Below are positions 1 through 10,937 of a stretch of DNA of 64,000 bases, one piece after another. A program made the position numbers and the translations under genes. The DNA is from Forficula auricularia. Its lineage: Eukaryota; Arthropoda; Insecta; Dermaptera; Forficulidae. The notes below the pieces were generated by a model that searched no databases, was not told the origin of the DNA, and saw only the letters and a program-made list of their open reading frames with translations. The stretch is taken from assembly GCA_024734495.1 (NCBI GenBank), contig JALMQS010000099.1:100655322-100719321 (forward strand). The letters are read 5' to 3'. Positions within the stretch are counted from its first letter, which is position 1. Every line of letters begins with the position of its first letter.

Positions 1-169
1 TGGATCGATTGACCTTAATGACTACTAAAAAGATTATATAACAAATGACTATAAATTCTCTCGGTCTAATCCCTTTAGACAAAATGACCTTTTGACATGC
101 ACGAAATGAAGGTATCGATGGGGCTTAGGGGGAGAAAGGACAAACGAGGGTTTTCTTTTCAAAACGCAC

Positions 170-347
170 CTGTTTGGCCGTCTCAGAAATCTCCAGGGTG
201 AGGTCCATCCCGGAAGGTCCAGCTCCAATCACCAACACCCGTTTGTTTGTAAAGATGTCCGGAGTCCGGTAATCATGGCTGTGAATTTGCTCCCCTTGGA
301 ACTGGTCTATTCCGTCCAGCTGAGGGATCATAGGCGTGTGGTAGTGA
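170..347 (-). CDS. Internal exon of a flavin-containing monooxygenase (FMO)
   Basis: FMOs use FAD and NADPH to add oxygen to soft nucleophiles (N, S) in xenobiotics and endogenous amines, usually at the ER membrane. The minus-strand frame reads HYHTPMIPQLDGID, then FQGEQIHSHDY, which fits the FMO-identifying motif FxGxxxHxxx(Y/F), then VLVIGAGPSGMDL, the second Rossmann GxGxxG that binds NADPH. The segment sits around the middle third of a normal 430-530 residue FMO. The limits come from splice sites: a TTTTTAG acceptor just outside 347 and a CAG|GTGCGT donor just outside 170; the codons shown lie between them. Flanking AT-rich sequence is out of frame or non-coding, so the rest of the gene lies in other exons. 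Downstream exons would be left of position 1 and upstream exons at higher coordinates; I did not find the N-terminal FAD-binding exon in the window, so introns may be very long or this may be a lone exon remnant. There is no stop or frameshift, so it is probably functional. Confidence 0.88.
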
Positions 348-1611
348 CTAAAAACGAACAAAAAATGAGTCACGCAAATGCATTTCTCAATTTAATTTCA
401 ATTTATTAGCTTTTTGAGTAGAGTGAGTGGAGGATTCTATATGTAATAAAATTTCATATTTGATGTCTTATTTAGATTATTTTAAATTATCATCCATAAT
501 TCTTCTATTCAATGAAATATACGACACTCCGATTAAATAACAAAATCATCTCGTTAACTTTGTTCTTTATAACATCGATTATTTACTAACAGTTGAAATC
601 GGAAAGATATAAGAACTTCTTCCCTAACAAGCATACATTCGACTGAGACAAACCAAATAACTCGGTTTACACACTTTTATTAAACTTTTTTCTTCTGTTT
701 CTCTGTCTGTTTGTGTCGATTATTTTGATCCGATTTTGACCCACACTAATTTTCAAAAAATTTGACACACATCCTTTCACGTTAATATGTACATACCTCA
801 TTAAATCCGGAAATAATAAATTAGAATAAACTTGGAAAAATATATCATGAATAATTGAATATGCAATTTCGAAAAGGGCACTATCTGAAAATGAAAAAAA
901 ATTAATTATTTTCTAAAGTAGTGTAAAATGTATAAAATTTATTTTTGAATTACATTTTGGAGGCAGTAAAATTAATACTAGAGTTGTACCTTTTTTGAGC
1001 ATAGTAGGTGCAGGGAAGCTTTTAGATTACATTTATATGAAAAAGTGTATTTGTCAAAATTTGCGAGATATGCGCTTTTCGAAATTGTATTTTCAATTAC
1101 ACTAAAAATCTCACAACTTACAAGATATTACATAAAACATTAATTTAATTTTTTTATATACTATTATTATTATTATATTTTATTTTACTATTTAATTTAA
1201 ATTCAGGAAATGTATCTGCCATCTTATATGTATGGACTATTAATTTATCAATTATTTAAGGGTGAAGAATAAATGTTTGAATAAAAAATTTTTACGAGTT
1301 CTTCAAGCCAAATGACCGAATTACATTTTTGGCATTCGGTTTCAATTCACAAAGGGGTGAATACAACCTTTCTGACATATAAAAAAAATATTTATAACAG
1401 CTCGAATTTAGTAGTTCACAACCTCTCGTATTTTATTTAGAAATCTTAACTCTACTACTATCACCAATTTACATTTTTATTAATACAAAGAATTGAGTAT
1501 CTTTTTTTGAAAAATAGATGCGAGTTTTTTTTTAAATCAACTCACTGTGTAAACCAAATATATCAAAAAAAGAATTTAAGGTCATATCTAAGATTTTAGT
1601 AGATAAATATG
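348..1611. other. AT-rich non-coding DNA
   Basis: No credible coding frame. If the FMO gene is intact this is intron. Around 690-730 there is a CTGT-rich stretch ending in a short motif that resembles repeat sequence elsewhere, but I could not define an element. Confidence 0.6.
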
Positions 1612-1781
1612 TACTAGAACAGTGGTCTCCAACCTTAATATGCGCGTGAGCTACTTTCGAAGATAAAATCATCGGGTGAGCTACTCGTTTACTACTTATT
1701 TATACAATTTATAATAAAATAAAACGAAATTAAGAAATAATAGTTTATTATATCTAAAATTTTAAACAAAGTACACAATAA

Positions 1782-2159
1782 ATATTTTTAAGAAAAAAAT
1801 AAAAACCGACTTCAAAAAATTAAATGCAACAAATAAAATACACTAAAAGGTATAAAATAATTATTATCTTATTTAGTTACAACTAAACGACGAAATATTA
1901 ACATGAAATTACTTCGGTGCCAAACAAACTATACCTATAAGCGAGCGTACCTGCCAAACGTACTAAGTAAGATCCGTCGAGTGCGATTCATAAAAGGTAT
2001 ATGTTTGGCACCAACTTCAAAAAGTAATTTCGTGTTAATATTTCGTCGTTTAGTTGTAACTAAATAAGATAATAATTATTTTATACCTTTTAGTGTATTT
2101 TATTTGTTGCATTTAATTTTTTGAAGTCGGTTTTTATTTTTTCTTAAAAATATTTATTT
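1782..2159. repeat. Foldback repeat nested in the hAT element
   Basis: Sequence from about 1782 to 1925 is the inverted copy of about 2008 to 2159, around a unique spacer of about 80 bp. Both arms carry the motif AACCGACTTCAAAA in opposite orientation. A third copy of that motif lies near 2505-2515, so a larger element ending there is possible. Confidence 0.75.
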
Positions 2160-2587
2160 TTCTTTTTAGTGAGGTTATTAATAGTGATTATATCATCAGA
2201 ACTTGACCAAATTAATATGACACCATCCCTAAGACACCCCCTTTCGGATAAAAAAAGAACCATCGAAATCGGTTCATAAACAAAGAGGTTAGGTCTAAAC
2301 AAACCTAATAAAAAAGGTCTAATACCTATGAAAAAAAATCGAAAAAAAAATGGGACCAATCGGAAGCTAGACTGGACCCAATGCAAAAAAAAATTTCAAA
2401 ATCGGTTGACAATTGGCGGAGATATGAGGTAACATAGGCACAAAAACAAAAAAAAACAAAAAAAAAAAAATTCAGTCGAATAGAGAACCTCCTCCTTTTT
2501 TGAAGTCGGTTAAAAATACAATAATTGTAACAATAATTTTAAAATAGCGGTTGAGTTCGACTAGTGAGGAGGTGAATCCCTCTTACG

Positions 2588-2700
2588 TCCAAGTTGGGCG
2601 TCTCTGTCGCATCTGACCTGTCTTGGAATAAACACATCTCCTCTGTGGCGAAATCTGCAGCAAGGAAGATTGGCCACTTATTCAGAGTCCAAGCGATAAA
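2588..2700 (+). pseudogene. LINE reverse-transcriptase fragment (thumb region)
   Basis: The plus frame reads KLGVSVASDLSWNKHISSVA followed by KSAARKIGHLFRVQ. This is the conserved region after the RT palm in Jockey/CR1-like non-LTR elements, where the family pattern is LG(V/I)xxxxxLxWxxHI. It is only about 35 residues long, in the same family style as the longer LINE at 62620-63770, and lies inside the hAT element. It is a dead fragment. Confidence 0.7.
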
Positions 2701-3254
2701 CACCTACGTCTCCACCCTTTCACTTGATCAACTTTCCCTTCTCTTCGGTAATGCAAGGGTCTTTCGAGATCCAGAGGGTCTGCATCTTTACTGGTGCGTC
2801 CCTTCTTGCATTCGATTCCATAAAAAAAAAACGTGCAATATAAACATATTTACCTACTAAAATCTTAGATTTGACCTTAAATTCTTTTTTAATAATTTTT
2901 AAGTCTATAAAAAATGTTTACAAGAATAGAATTATTGTTAATTTTTATAATGGCATGTTCCTGTTTTGATTTATTTTATTATATGATATTTGAATTTTTT
3001 TGAAACTGAAGATGGATATTCAGTTTAAAAAAATCAAATATCATATAATATAAATAAATTCATTTTAAATTTAATAATTTGAAAAGTGTGAAGGTGTAAC
3101 TTGACATTTGATATCTTGGCTGACTTTGCGCTCTTGTGAATTAATATTTGAAAAATATTTTAATTTATTAATTCAATAATTTTTAAAATTCCCTTATAAA
3201 ACTATGAAAACTCGAAAAATTAAAAAAAAAGTAGTTTTAATATATTTTTTCTAT

Positions 3255-3522
3255 GAAAGTAATTTTAGAATAAGCATTCCTCATTAAATAATTTTTTAAT
3301 TTCAAATTTTTTTTTAGATATTTACCAAAAATTGTCGCTAGCTACTAAAAATAACGCCGCGATCTATCGGTAGTTTGCGAGCTGCGGGTTGGCGACCGCT
3401 GTACTAGAACAACACTTTTAAAGCTTATCTATCTGAATTTTATGATATATGTGGTCGAAACCAGCAAAATGAGTTAGGCTAGCCCTAAATATAAATTTAT
3501 ATTTATATACAGTGTAAGTGCA
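3255..3522. repeat. Direct duplication, copy 1 (hAT right end plus flank)
   Basis: Nearly identical to 4924-5206. It includes the last part of the hAT element, the TACTAGAA flank and about 110 bp of sequence beyond it. Because the shared sequence continues past the hAT boundary, this is a segmental duplication and not two hAT insertions. Copy 1 is interrupted by the Copia LTR at 3523; copy 2 has the same site without the insert. Confidence 0.9.
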
Positions 3523-3783
3523 TGTTAAGAGGTATAAAAGGTGTGGATAGCGGAATATCACAATGATAGATAATTTTATAGATAAAATATATAAAGCAAT
3601 TTATTGAGGTTGCACATATTACAATATAATAGAATAGTACATGAGGAAAAAGCAATATATAGCATGTTACATTGACTCGAGTAGAAAGACGAAAGGTGAG
3701 TAATAAGTTAAGTTAATATAGTCAACACCTGAGTGGCGCTGATGTCATATCGGAGGTGCCAATATTGTACATATATTTTAACA
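3523..3783 (-). mobile_element. Copia 3' LTR
   Basis: It begins and ends with the inverted pair TGTTA/TAACA, 261 bp. Just beyond 3783, minus-strand sequence reads GGTTGAGGGGTG, a polypurine tract abutting the LTR as expected for the 3' LTR of a minus-strand element. The bases next to the outer LTR edge are GTGCA (3518-3522). The duplicate of this site at 5202-5206 also has GTGCA, uninterrupted, which supports a 5-bp target. The 5' LTR is absent because the element is truncated. Confidence 0.85.
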
Positions 3784-3830
3784 CACCCCTCAACCGAAAA
3801 AAATAGTATTCAAAAAAAGATTTTATTTCT

Positions 3831-4923
3831 TCATTTTTTCATCCCAATCCTCTTGATGCAATTTTCTTGCTTTGCCTTGGAAAGTGGTTTGGTTAAGAAA
3901 TCGGCCGGCATTTCATCTGACCTTAAATATTCCAATTTAATTTTATCATCTTCAATTAACCCTCTAATAAAATGATATCTGATATCAATGTGTTTGGTTC
4001 TGTTGTGAAATGTTTTGTTTTCCGAAACAAACTTGGCACTTTGATTATCATTGAAGATTTTCAGTGGGTTTGTCCCGACAAGTCCAATTTCTTTTAGAAA
4101 ATTTTGGAGGTAGATGGCTTCTCTTGAAGCTTCTCCCATCGCAATGTATTCAGCTTCAGTGCTTGAGAGGGCCACAATGCTCTGCTTTTTGGCATTCCAT
4201 TGTATTGGACCTCCTCCAAGTATAAAAGCATATCCACTGAAGGACTTCCTATCTATTGGACAATTTCCCCAATCTGCATCCGCGTATCCATGTAAAGGGG
4301 TGCCTGTTTTCTGAAATTTGAGTCCAAGTGACTTTGTCCCCTGAAGATACCTTAGGATTCTTTTTGCGGCCTTAAAATGCTCTTCTGTGTAGCAATTATT
4401 GAACTGACTTAAATAGTTCACTGCAAAACTGATATCAGGTCTTGTACATACTGATAAATAATTCAATGATCCTATTAATGACTGATAAGGATATTTTTTT
4501 AAATCATTTTCATTAATTTTTGATTTATTTAATTTAAGATTTGGTTCCATGGGAGTGAAACTTGGTTTACAATTTTCCATATTAAATTTCTTTAAGATTT
4601 CTTCAATATAATTAGTTTGATTCAAATTTAAAATATTTTTATTTTTATTGTATTCAAACTTAATTCCTAAGAAATAATTAATGTTTCCCATATCTTTCAT
4701 TTTAAAATCATTAGACAAATCCTTTTTTAGATTATTTATTTCATTTTGATTTGAACCAATTACTATCAAATCGTCAACATAAACTATTACAATTAAAATA
4801 TTTTTATCATTTCTTTTAAAATAAATACAAGGATCATTATTCGTTGGAGACATATTTAGGTCCTTCAATTTTTTATCTAATTTCTTATACCACTGGCGTC
4901 CCGACTGCTTAAGTCCATACAAC
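3831..4923 (-). CDS. Ty1/Copia pol, C-terminal RT and RNase H, 5'-truncated
   Basis: About 360 open codons ending in a stop just before the polypurine tract. In order they show SLYGLKQSGRQW (RT fingers/palm junction), the catalytic VYVDDL motif, NYFLGI, the TRPDISFAVN region, then RNase H with YADADWG, ALSSTEAEY and TKHIDIRYHF, and the C-terminal ADFLTKPL. All are hallmark Copia motifs in the right order. There is no frameshift or stop, so the insertion is young. Everything upstream (gag, protease, integrase, first half of RT) is missing: at about 4922 the frame runs into the duplicated hAT end, whose bases supply a spurious MLILKL start. The truncated product cannot support transposition. 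Confidence 0.95.
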
Positions 4924-5214
4924 GAAAGTAATTTTAGAATAAGCATTCCTCATTAAATAATTTTTTAATTTCAAATTTTTTTTAGATATTTACCAAAAAT
5001 TGTCGCTAGCTACTAAAAATAACGCCGCGATCTACCGGTAGTTTGCGAGCTGCGGGTTGGCGACCGCTGTACTAGAACAACACTTTTAAAGCTTATCTAT
5101 CTCAATTTTATTTATCTCAATTTTATGATATATGTGGTCGAAACCAGCAAAATGAGTTAGGCTAGCCCTAAATATAAATTTATAATTATATACAGTGTAG
5201 AGTGCAAATGTGTA
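4922..5214. repeat. Direct duplication, copy 2 (hAT end plus empty Copia site)
   Basis: Second copy of 3255-3522. The hAT right end stops at 5069 and is followed by the same TACTAGAA (5070-5077). The Copia target GTGCA at 5202-5206 is uninterrupted here. A short duplication of TTTATCTCAATT (around 5097-5120) is specific to this copy. The junction with Copia at 4921-4924 is blunt or has very short microhomology. Confidence 0.9.
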
Positions 5215-5297
5215 AATTCCTTCCTTCCTTAAAAGGCTTATGCATTACTAAAACAAAAGTAACGGGTGACAAAAAACGGTCGTTAGAAACGATATTA

Positions 5298-5513
5298 AAT
5301 GGGAAATGAGTTGAAGCGTCCTGTCCTGCTTGGAAGCCATTTGCAGAGCGAGAGCTGCTCTAGCAGCACCTCCTTAAATTCTTCATCTGGAATTGCCGAG
5401 CCCTGCTGTCTGTCCTTAAGGACACCATTTGTCTTGTCAGGATGTCTTTTGATATTTAAAAGACTTAAAGCGAGTGGAGCCCCAGGTGCCAAATTATTTA
5501 GATCCGCTCCGGA
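5298..5513 (-). other. Unrecognised open segment, possible exon or gene remnant
   Basis: The minus strand stays open for about 70 codons with protein-like composition: acidic and amphipathic stretches such as IPDEEFKEVLLEQLSLCKW and LALSLLNIKRHPDKTNG. GC content is higher than the surroundings. I do not recognise the family. A possible acceptor (GAGAGCAG|TC) lies at the upstream edge, but its pyrimidine tract is poor, and no strong donor is visible before the stop. The plus strand is also open here, so chance is possible. Confidence 0.25.
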
Positions 5514-5519
5514 TTAGAC

Positions 5520-6136
5520 TGCTCTCTTCACTAATTCATTTGTAATCCCTAAAATTATTATTAAGAAGAAGAGAAGAGTTAAGAATTCATAAGCGGAATA
5601 ATATTTCAAAGGTTTTGATTCATTAGATTAAAGTTTAAAGAAGGGACAAATGATAAAAAGAACTACAGAGAGAAACTGGTTCTCTTGCTGGCTGTCGCTC
5701 TGGAAGACTCCGCGGGAAATTACACCTCAGCTCATATTTCAAACAAAACACGCACAGAAGAAGACGCTTTCACGGGCAAAGCTTTCAAACATTGGCTCCG
5801 CCCACATGGCTCCTATTCGCCTTTCTTTGCCTAATTATTACTTTTTCCTATATCTTAAACGTTAAATAATTAAAAAGCATTTTTAATTCCAAATTGACGA
5901 AAAAAGTAAAAGCTTAAGACGCGGCACACACGGGATTGAGAAATTTTTATCAGCGAACGGGTTTAAGAAACTGAAACTAATTTTTAAGATGAACTTATTG
6001 TTTTATTAAGTTTTTGGACTTCTGTATTAAAAACCATTTTGGCCATCTTTATATAATGCAATTTTATTTTATTCGGGACCCCCCGGAGAGGATATAAATT
6101 TGTTATGGGCAGGGACTAATAAACATAAACATAAAG
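5520..6136. other. Non-coding, no element defined
   Basis: A short plus-strand frame at 5650-5865 has no family resemblance. Nothing else is supported. Confidence 0.5.
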
Positions 6137-6144
6137 TCATAGAC

Positions 6145-6754
6145 CAAGGGTGTTTAACCTGCGCCCCGGGATACCATATTTTGCGACCCGTGCATGCCAA
6201 AACAAATATAAATCATTCCAATGTTGTTGGGTTTCACTATTTTTCTAAATAAATTGCAATCCAGCTCATAGCTGAAGGATTTATTTAATAGCAAAAATCT
6301 TGTAGACTTTTATAAAAATTATATTTCATTCGAACAATTTCCAAAACGTCGAAAATTTTCCTCACGAATATTGTCGCTCTTCTTAACAACTTATGTGTGT
6401 GAATAAATTTCTTCTTTAATGAAATTAACTAAAAATTAAAAACGGGGTGTGTTGACTGATACACACCTTAAAAATACATTGCGATTGGCTTCGAGTACCA
6501 TACCACCGAACCATAGAAGACATATTAAAAAAACACCAATTTCAAAAATCACATTAAGTTCGAGTTCGTTCAAAATTACCACATCACTTTGCATACCAAG
6601 ATTATAATATTACATACATTACATATACAATCTATTTTTTCATTTTCATAATAAAACTAAACTTTTAAATGTAGTTGACTTTTTTATTCGGCCCGCTCTG
6701 CCTTGAAAAAATTTACCATGTGGACGAGATGCTGCAAAAGGTTAAACACCCTTA
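6145..6754. mobile_element. Non-autonomous hAT-type element
   Basis: The ends match in inverted orientation over AAGGGTGTTTAACC, giving a 610-bp element. It is flanked by TCATAGAC (6137-6144) and TCATAGAG (6755-6762), an 8-bp target duplication with one mismatch. It has no coding frame. The subterminal GC-rich patches (GCGCCCCGGG; GGCCCGCTCTG) are common in small hAT elements. Confidence 0.75.
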
Positions 6755-6762
6755 TCATAGAG

Positions 6763-9594
6763 CATAGACCATATCACTTCCCTTCATAAGAAAATAAAGT
6801 TCACAGTATAAATGGTCAAAGAAAAAAAGACGGAATTTTTTAGATTTAAAATTAAAATTTCCGGAAATAAGCACGCATTTGAAATTTATAGGAAACCCAC
6901 AGCGACAGAAATTATAATACATAAAAATTCATCAAAACCAATGCGTCACGCCCACAAAAACCCGGCCTTTCATTAGATGATACTAATAAATATTAAATAT
7001 GTATGTATAATGTAGTTTATTTGCATAAACCAGAAGAAAACCGCATTGATTTCTCTTTATGAAACTACATCCTACGTCCCGTTTGTAAATAATTAACTGC
7101 CCTGAGTATAGAATTTACACAGAGGTCCATAATATGGAATCTGAGGCTTGATGTTCAAAAAGTCTGGAATTTATTTAACTAGTTAAATTCATTAGGTATA
7201 GCTGATAAAACATGAAACAAGAGGATCATAATATAAAATAAACCTACCTACTCGGACTATAGAAACTACCTAAATCCAACAATATTATATTTCACTAGAC
7301 GTAATATTTACCTACGTATACATTTCAACTATATGTATCTGTACAAAATGAATTCCAATAAATGTATTTTTAAACACGCATAAAGTTTCTTTTAAAAAAT
7401 AAAATAAGACAAACCGATGATTAGTTATTGAATTAGAACAGTGATACTCAACTTTTTACCCTCACTGAATCTTTTAATGATTTAAAAATTTGGCGGCACA
7501 CTAAGGATCCAATAAAATTATAGGTACTTTATAATCACAATTATATTAATTACATATTTTATAACTAAATATTTTAAATAATAATTTAGATTCAAAAAGA
7601 AACGTTTATTAACATTTTGTATTTATTCTTATATTATTACAATCAGAGTATACAGCATCACTTACAAAAAAATAATTATATTAATTAGAGTTTAACACAG
7701 CAATTAAATTTTAATGAGAGATTTGAGGTTGGCGTTATTTAATTACACCCCTTCTGATGAGTCGCAAAAAAAGATAAATGCAACTTTTAAGTTCATGCAC
7801 AACGTTAATAAATTTTGATCTCTTTTTAGACTTTATATTTGTTAACGCTGAAAATCCAAATTCATATAAATACGATGTTGTAAACAATAATTAAACATAA
7901 GCCTTGTCTTCTAATAGAACCGCTATTTTTTTGGTTAATCCACCGAGAAATATTTTCATTAAAAAAAAATATTTTGATATCTCTATTTTTATCATAGAAC
8001 CTCATAGAAAATAGGTGGAGCCAATCTTAAATCTCTTTACCAATTTTTTTATTAAATGACAGAGAGATTTATTAATTTAATCTTTTAGGCCTATTGTGGG
8101 AGGCTTAAATTTTTGTTGGACCCTTTATTATATAAATGGAAAGCAGTAGCTCAACTATGTGGAAATATTTTCGTTCATCACATTATCTAACCATGTAATT
8201 AATTGAAAATATTATTTCCAATTGATCAAGCACAAAAAAGTAAATATTATCTTAAGAAAAATATTTTAAAATCATTTTCCTTGAGTCTTTCTTTACCTAG
8301 GTTTATATTTATTTATAGTACCTAATGAATTGGAAATTTGCTATTTCGAGTAAAGCTCGTTCAGTGGAGAATAAAAATAGTTTTCTGAGCCAAAGGACAA
8401 ATTTGAACTAAGATTAACTTGACATCTATTTTATAAATAAGAATTTTATAAATTTATTTTATTTATTTATTTTTATCATTGTCTACGCATTAAATTATAG
8501 AAAATAACAAGTGATTTTATCGATAGTTACGGTAATATTGCTTTGGGTAAAAATCCATGACGAGATTTTGTCACATGTTAGTTTTTCAAAGTTCTCTGTA
8601 TTTATTTATTTTGATTCTTTATTTCGCCTAGTTAAGATTAGGGATGTTATGGAACTTAGACTCCGACTCCGAAAGGTCTGAACATCCGATTGATTTTACA
8701 CCTCCGACTCCGACATTGGCTCCGATAAATTTAAATCGAAGGTTATAATGAAGATTGAAAGAGCGCGCACCTACAATTTTTGAGTTGTCGTCAGGAAAAT
8801 CTCCTTACGCCAGCATATTTTTCTATTGTTGAATGTTACTTAGGTATGCGTATTATTATATTATTTCGTACCTGGAGCACCAAGCGATGCCCCGTAGCTT
8901 TTTGCCTCTAAATAGCTTAAGTTTCAAATTTAACGGCTCTGTTTCTTACCGAATACGAAATAAGAACGATTAAAATATTTATTTTGCGACATGACTAATT
9001 TACACCCCCTTCCTTTATTTCAATCGGATTAAAATTTATACACGACTAATAACTCATGAGACTTGATAAGTTCATCAATTTCGTACAAATCTATGTGTGG
9101 TAAAGTAAAAATGTCAAAAATAACCCACTTAGAGATGAAAAATTCAACTTATTATTATACTAACGAAAAAAAAACACCAAAATTAATAATTTTCATTATT
9201 CGTATAAAGCTAATAAATTGTTTGGTTTTTAATGGTTAATTTTATTTTTTGTTTTGTTCCGAAGCGTGAATTGACTGGGTGGAAAATTCGCTTTACGATT
9301 CAAATTATATAGTTAACAAGGGTAGTAATTATTTCCATTTTTTTTCGTTAGTCATATTCAATATTATTCAATATTGGTCAATTTCTGTCTCCAACATCAA
9401 TGTCAATTTCCCTAATTGTGTATAGCCAATGCAATTCTATTATGGATAGAAAGCAACTTTCCACAACGTTCAGGTTCATTTAAAAATTCTAGTTTAATAT
9501 GTTATTTGTTTTGTTTATTTATTTGTTTTTATTTTTTTACTTATGGAAAGTGGTGTAGGTTTTAGGTGAAACATGATGTTAGTTAATAGAGTAA
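6763..9594. other. AT-rich non-coding DNA with possible hAT end and CTCCGACTC repeat
   Basis: At 7439 CAGTGATACTCAAC resembles a hAT left terminus, but I found no matching right end, so it is not called as an element. At 8660-8730 the motif CTCCGACTCCGA recurs three times within 70 bp. No coding frame is supported. Confidence 0.45.
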
Positions 9595-9644
9595 AGGGTG
9601 TGTAGTTTCACAGTGAATGAAATAAAACTCAAAGAGGTTTATAC

Positions 9645-9687
9645 AAACTCAATATATTTCGGATTATTAGTCCATCATCAGGAGTTT
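9645..9687 (-). ncRNA. Hammerhead ribozyme-like motif, AUAUAU class, intact core
   Basis: In 5' to 3' order the minus strand shows stem I strand AAACUC, core CUGAUGA, one U, helix II GGA/UCC with its loop, GAAA, helix III segment AUAUAU, then U17 and stem I strand GAGUUU. Stem I is a perfect 6 bp. Helix III is self-complementary and can pair with a second molecule. Predicted self-cleavage falls before GAGUUU. The extra U after CUGAUGA is not in the canonical core. Confidence 0.7.
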
Positions 9688-9730
9688 ACAAGTTAATACT
9701 ACTGTTCAATTATTATTAGTATTAACTTGT

Positions 9731-9773
9731 AAACTCCCGATGATGGACTAATAATCCGAAATATATTGAGTTT
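9731..9773 (+). ncRNA. Hammerhead-like motif, mutated core (U4C)
   Basis: Inverted partner of the 9645-9687 motif. Stem I (AAACUC/GAGUUU), helix II, GAAA and AUAUAU are preserved, but the core reads CCGAUGA in place of CUGAUGA. U4 is a conserved core base, so this copy is expected to be inactive or weak. Confidence 0.6.
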
Positions 9774-10235
9774 GTATAAACCTCTTTGAGTTTTATTTCA
9801 TTCACTGTGAAAATACACACCCTTTACTCTATTAACTATTTTTATTTTGATTGAGAAACATATAGGAGGTGCATAGAACAATGGCTAGAACACTTTAATT
9901 TTACTCTGCAGGCTCAAACTAGACTCAAGGTTATTTCATTTTCATGACTCATCAAATAACAAGATTGTATTAAGCCACTGGCACAGATTTCCCAGATGAT
10001 CCTTCAGTTTAACCCTAGAACGCACGAGCTTTTTCACAAACACAAAGTCGCAAGCCATTATATGTTTAATTGGTTATAACACATTTTTCAATAATTATAT
10101 TCATTATTTTTTTATATATTTATATCAAGATTTATACAAATAAATAATAAATCAATACTGTTTTACTTTAGGTTAAAAATAAAATAAAATGAGAGAGTCT
10201 TCTGTTTTTTAAATAAAATAATTTTTAATTATTTC

Positions 10236-10278
10236 TAGAGACTATAGTTTCGAAGGCATTGCCTTCATCATCAGTCTA
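10236..10278 (-). ncRNA. Hammerhead ribozyme-like motif, ACUAUAGU class, intact core
   Basis: Stem I UAGA/UCUA (4 bp), core CUGAUGA, one U, helix II GAAGGC-AAU-GCCUUC (perfect 6 bp), GAAA, then the palindrome ACUAUAGU with C17 as the predicted cleavage base. It is virtually identical to the motif at 61946-61988, and the flanking sequences also match, so both belong to one repeat family. Confidence 0.72.
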
Positions 10279-10289
10279 TCACAAAAAAA

Positions 10290-10835
10290 AACTGTTTTAC
10301 TGTTTTCATGTATATTTTACTATACTTCGCTCTAAAAAAATTTAAAAAAATGAAAAATTGTACACAAAGTCACGAGCGTGGTCTGTCAGGCCCACTAGGT
10401 TTATTGATTTATGATATATTTTTCAATAATTATATCCATTTTATTTTATTATTAATTTACATCAGAATTTATAAAAATAAATAATATATCAATACGTTTT
10501 TTACTGTTTTTACTGTTTTAATACACAGAAAACCAGAGAGAGTATTTTGACTTTGTGTTTGTAAAATGGTTCCTAGAAAAAATTAGGTATGTAAATTTTT
10601 TTTAGAAAAATCCTTTAAAAATACTTTTATCTTATCTTATCTTATTATATTAAACGAGCAATTCTTGTATATATATAAATCTCTTTAAGTAGAATTAAGC
10701 GACGGCGTAAAAAATCCCAATCCCAACCTATAACGATAGATTGAAAGTATAATTATTTTTCATGTGTTTATAATTTGCATTATTTTTAACATAATTCAAC
10801 TCTATATAATAGACTTTGCATGCAATTTTATTATT
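10290..10835. other. AT-rich repeat-derived DNA
   Basis: No gene. TTAAACGAGCAA near 10650, followed by TA-rich sequence, matches the start of a repeat near 43735 (see 43725-44700). Confidence 0.45.
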
Positions 10836-10899
10836 AGTTTGAAAGTTTATATTGGGAAAATAAGGACAAGTTTTTTATGTGTGACTTTTTTATTTATCC

Positions 10900-10937
10900 A
10901 CCAACGTTTCGTCGACTTTGCCGACTTCTTCAGGGCT
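10900..10937 (-). ncRNA. Hammerhead ribozyme-like motif, ACGU class, intact core
   Basis: Stem I GCC/GGU, core CUGAAGA (N7 = A), one extra A, helix II GUCG/CGAC, GAAA, palindrome ACGU, U17. Helix III would be only two base pairs with no loop in a monomer, so activity would need pairing of two ACGU segments from different molecules. Confidence 0.62.

Larger units (their letters stand above)
1620..3401. mobile_element. hAT-superfamily element with perfect 8-bp TSD
   Basis: The left end reads CAGTGGTCTCCAACC and the right end GGTTGGCGACCGCTG, imperfect terminal inverted repeats of the hAT type. They are flanked on both sides by TACTAGAA (1612-1619 and 3402-3409), a perfect 8-bp target duplication typical of hAT transposition. 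At 1782 bp it carries no recognisable hAT transposase, so it is non-autonomous or has been filled by other inserts: a foldback (1782-2159), a repeat ending in a TGAAGTCGGTTAAAAAT motif (about 2515) and a LINE fragment (2588-2700). The right-end 148 bp and its flank are duplicated at 4922-5214. Confidence 0.9.
9595..9838. mobile_element. Short foldback element carrying paired hammerhead-like motifs
   Basis: Two arms of about 110 bp are near-perfect inverted copies around a spacer of about 25 bp. Each arm carries one hammerhead-like motif facing outward. Motif class: helix III AUAUAU. One arm keeps the core; the other has U4 changed to C. The left flank has TTTTAGGTGAAACAT, a motif shared in inverted form (TTTCACCTAGAAC) with other copies of this family near 30783, 42497, 50130 and 54452. 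Confidence 0.85.

Noticed and set aside
2144..2386. Minus-strand 80-codon frame
   Set aside because: Lies in the foldback and A/T-run part of the hAT insert; composition is low complexity (Phe/Arg runs) with no family motif.
7439..7465. hAT left terminus (CAGTGATACTCAAC)
   Set aside because: No inverted right end or 8-bp duplication was found downstream.
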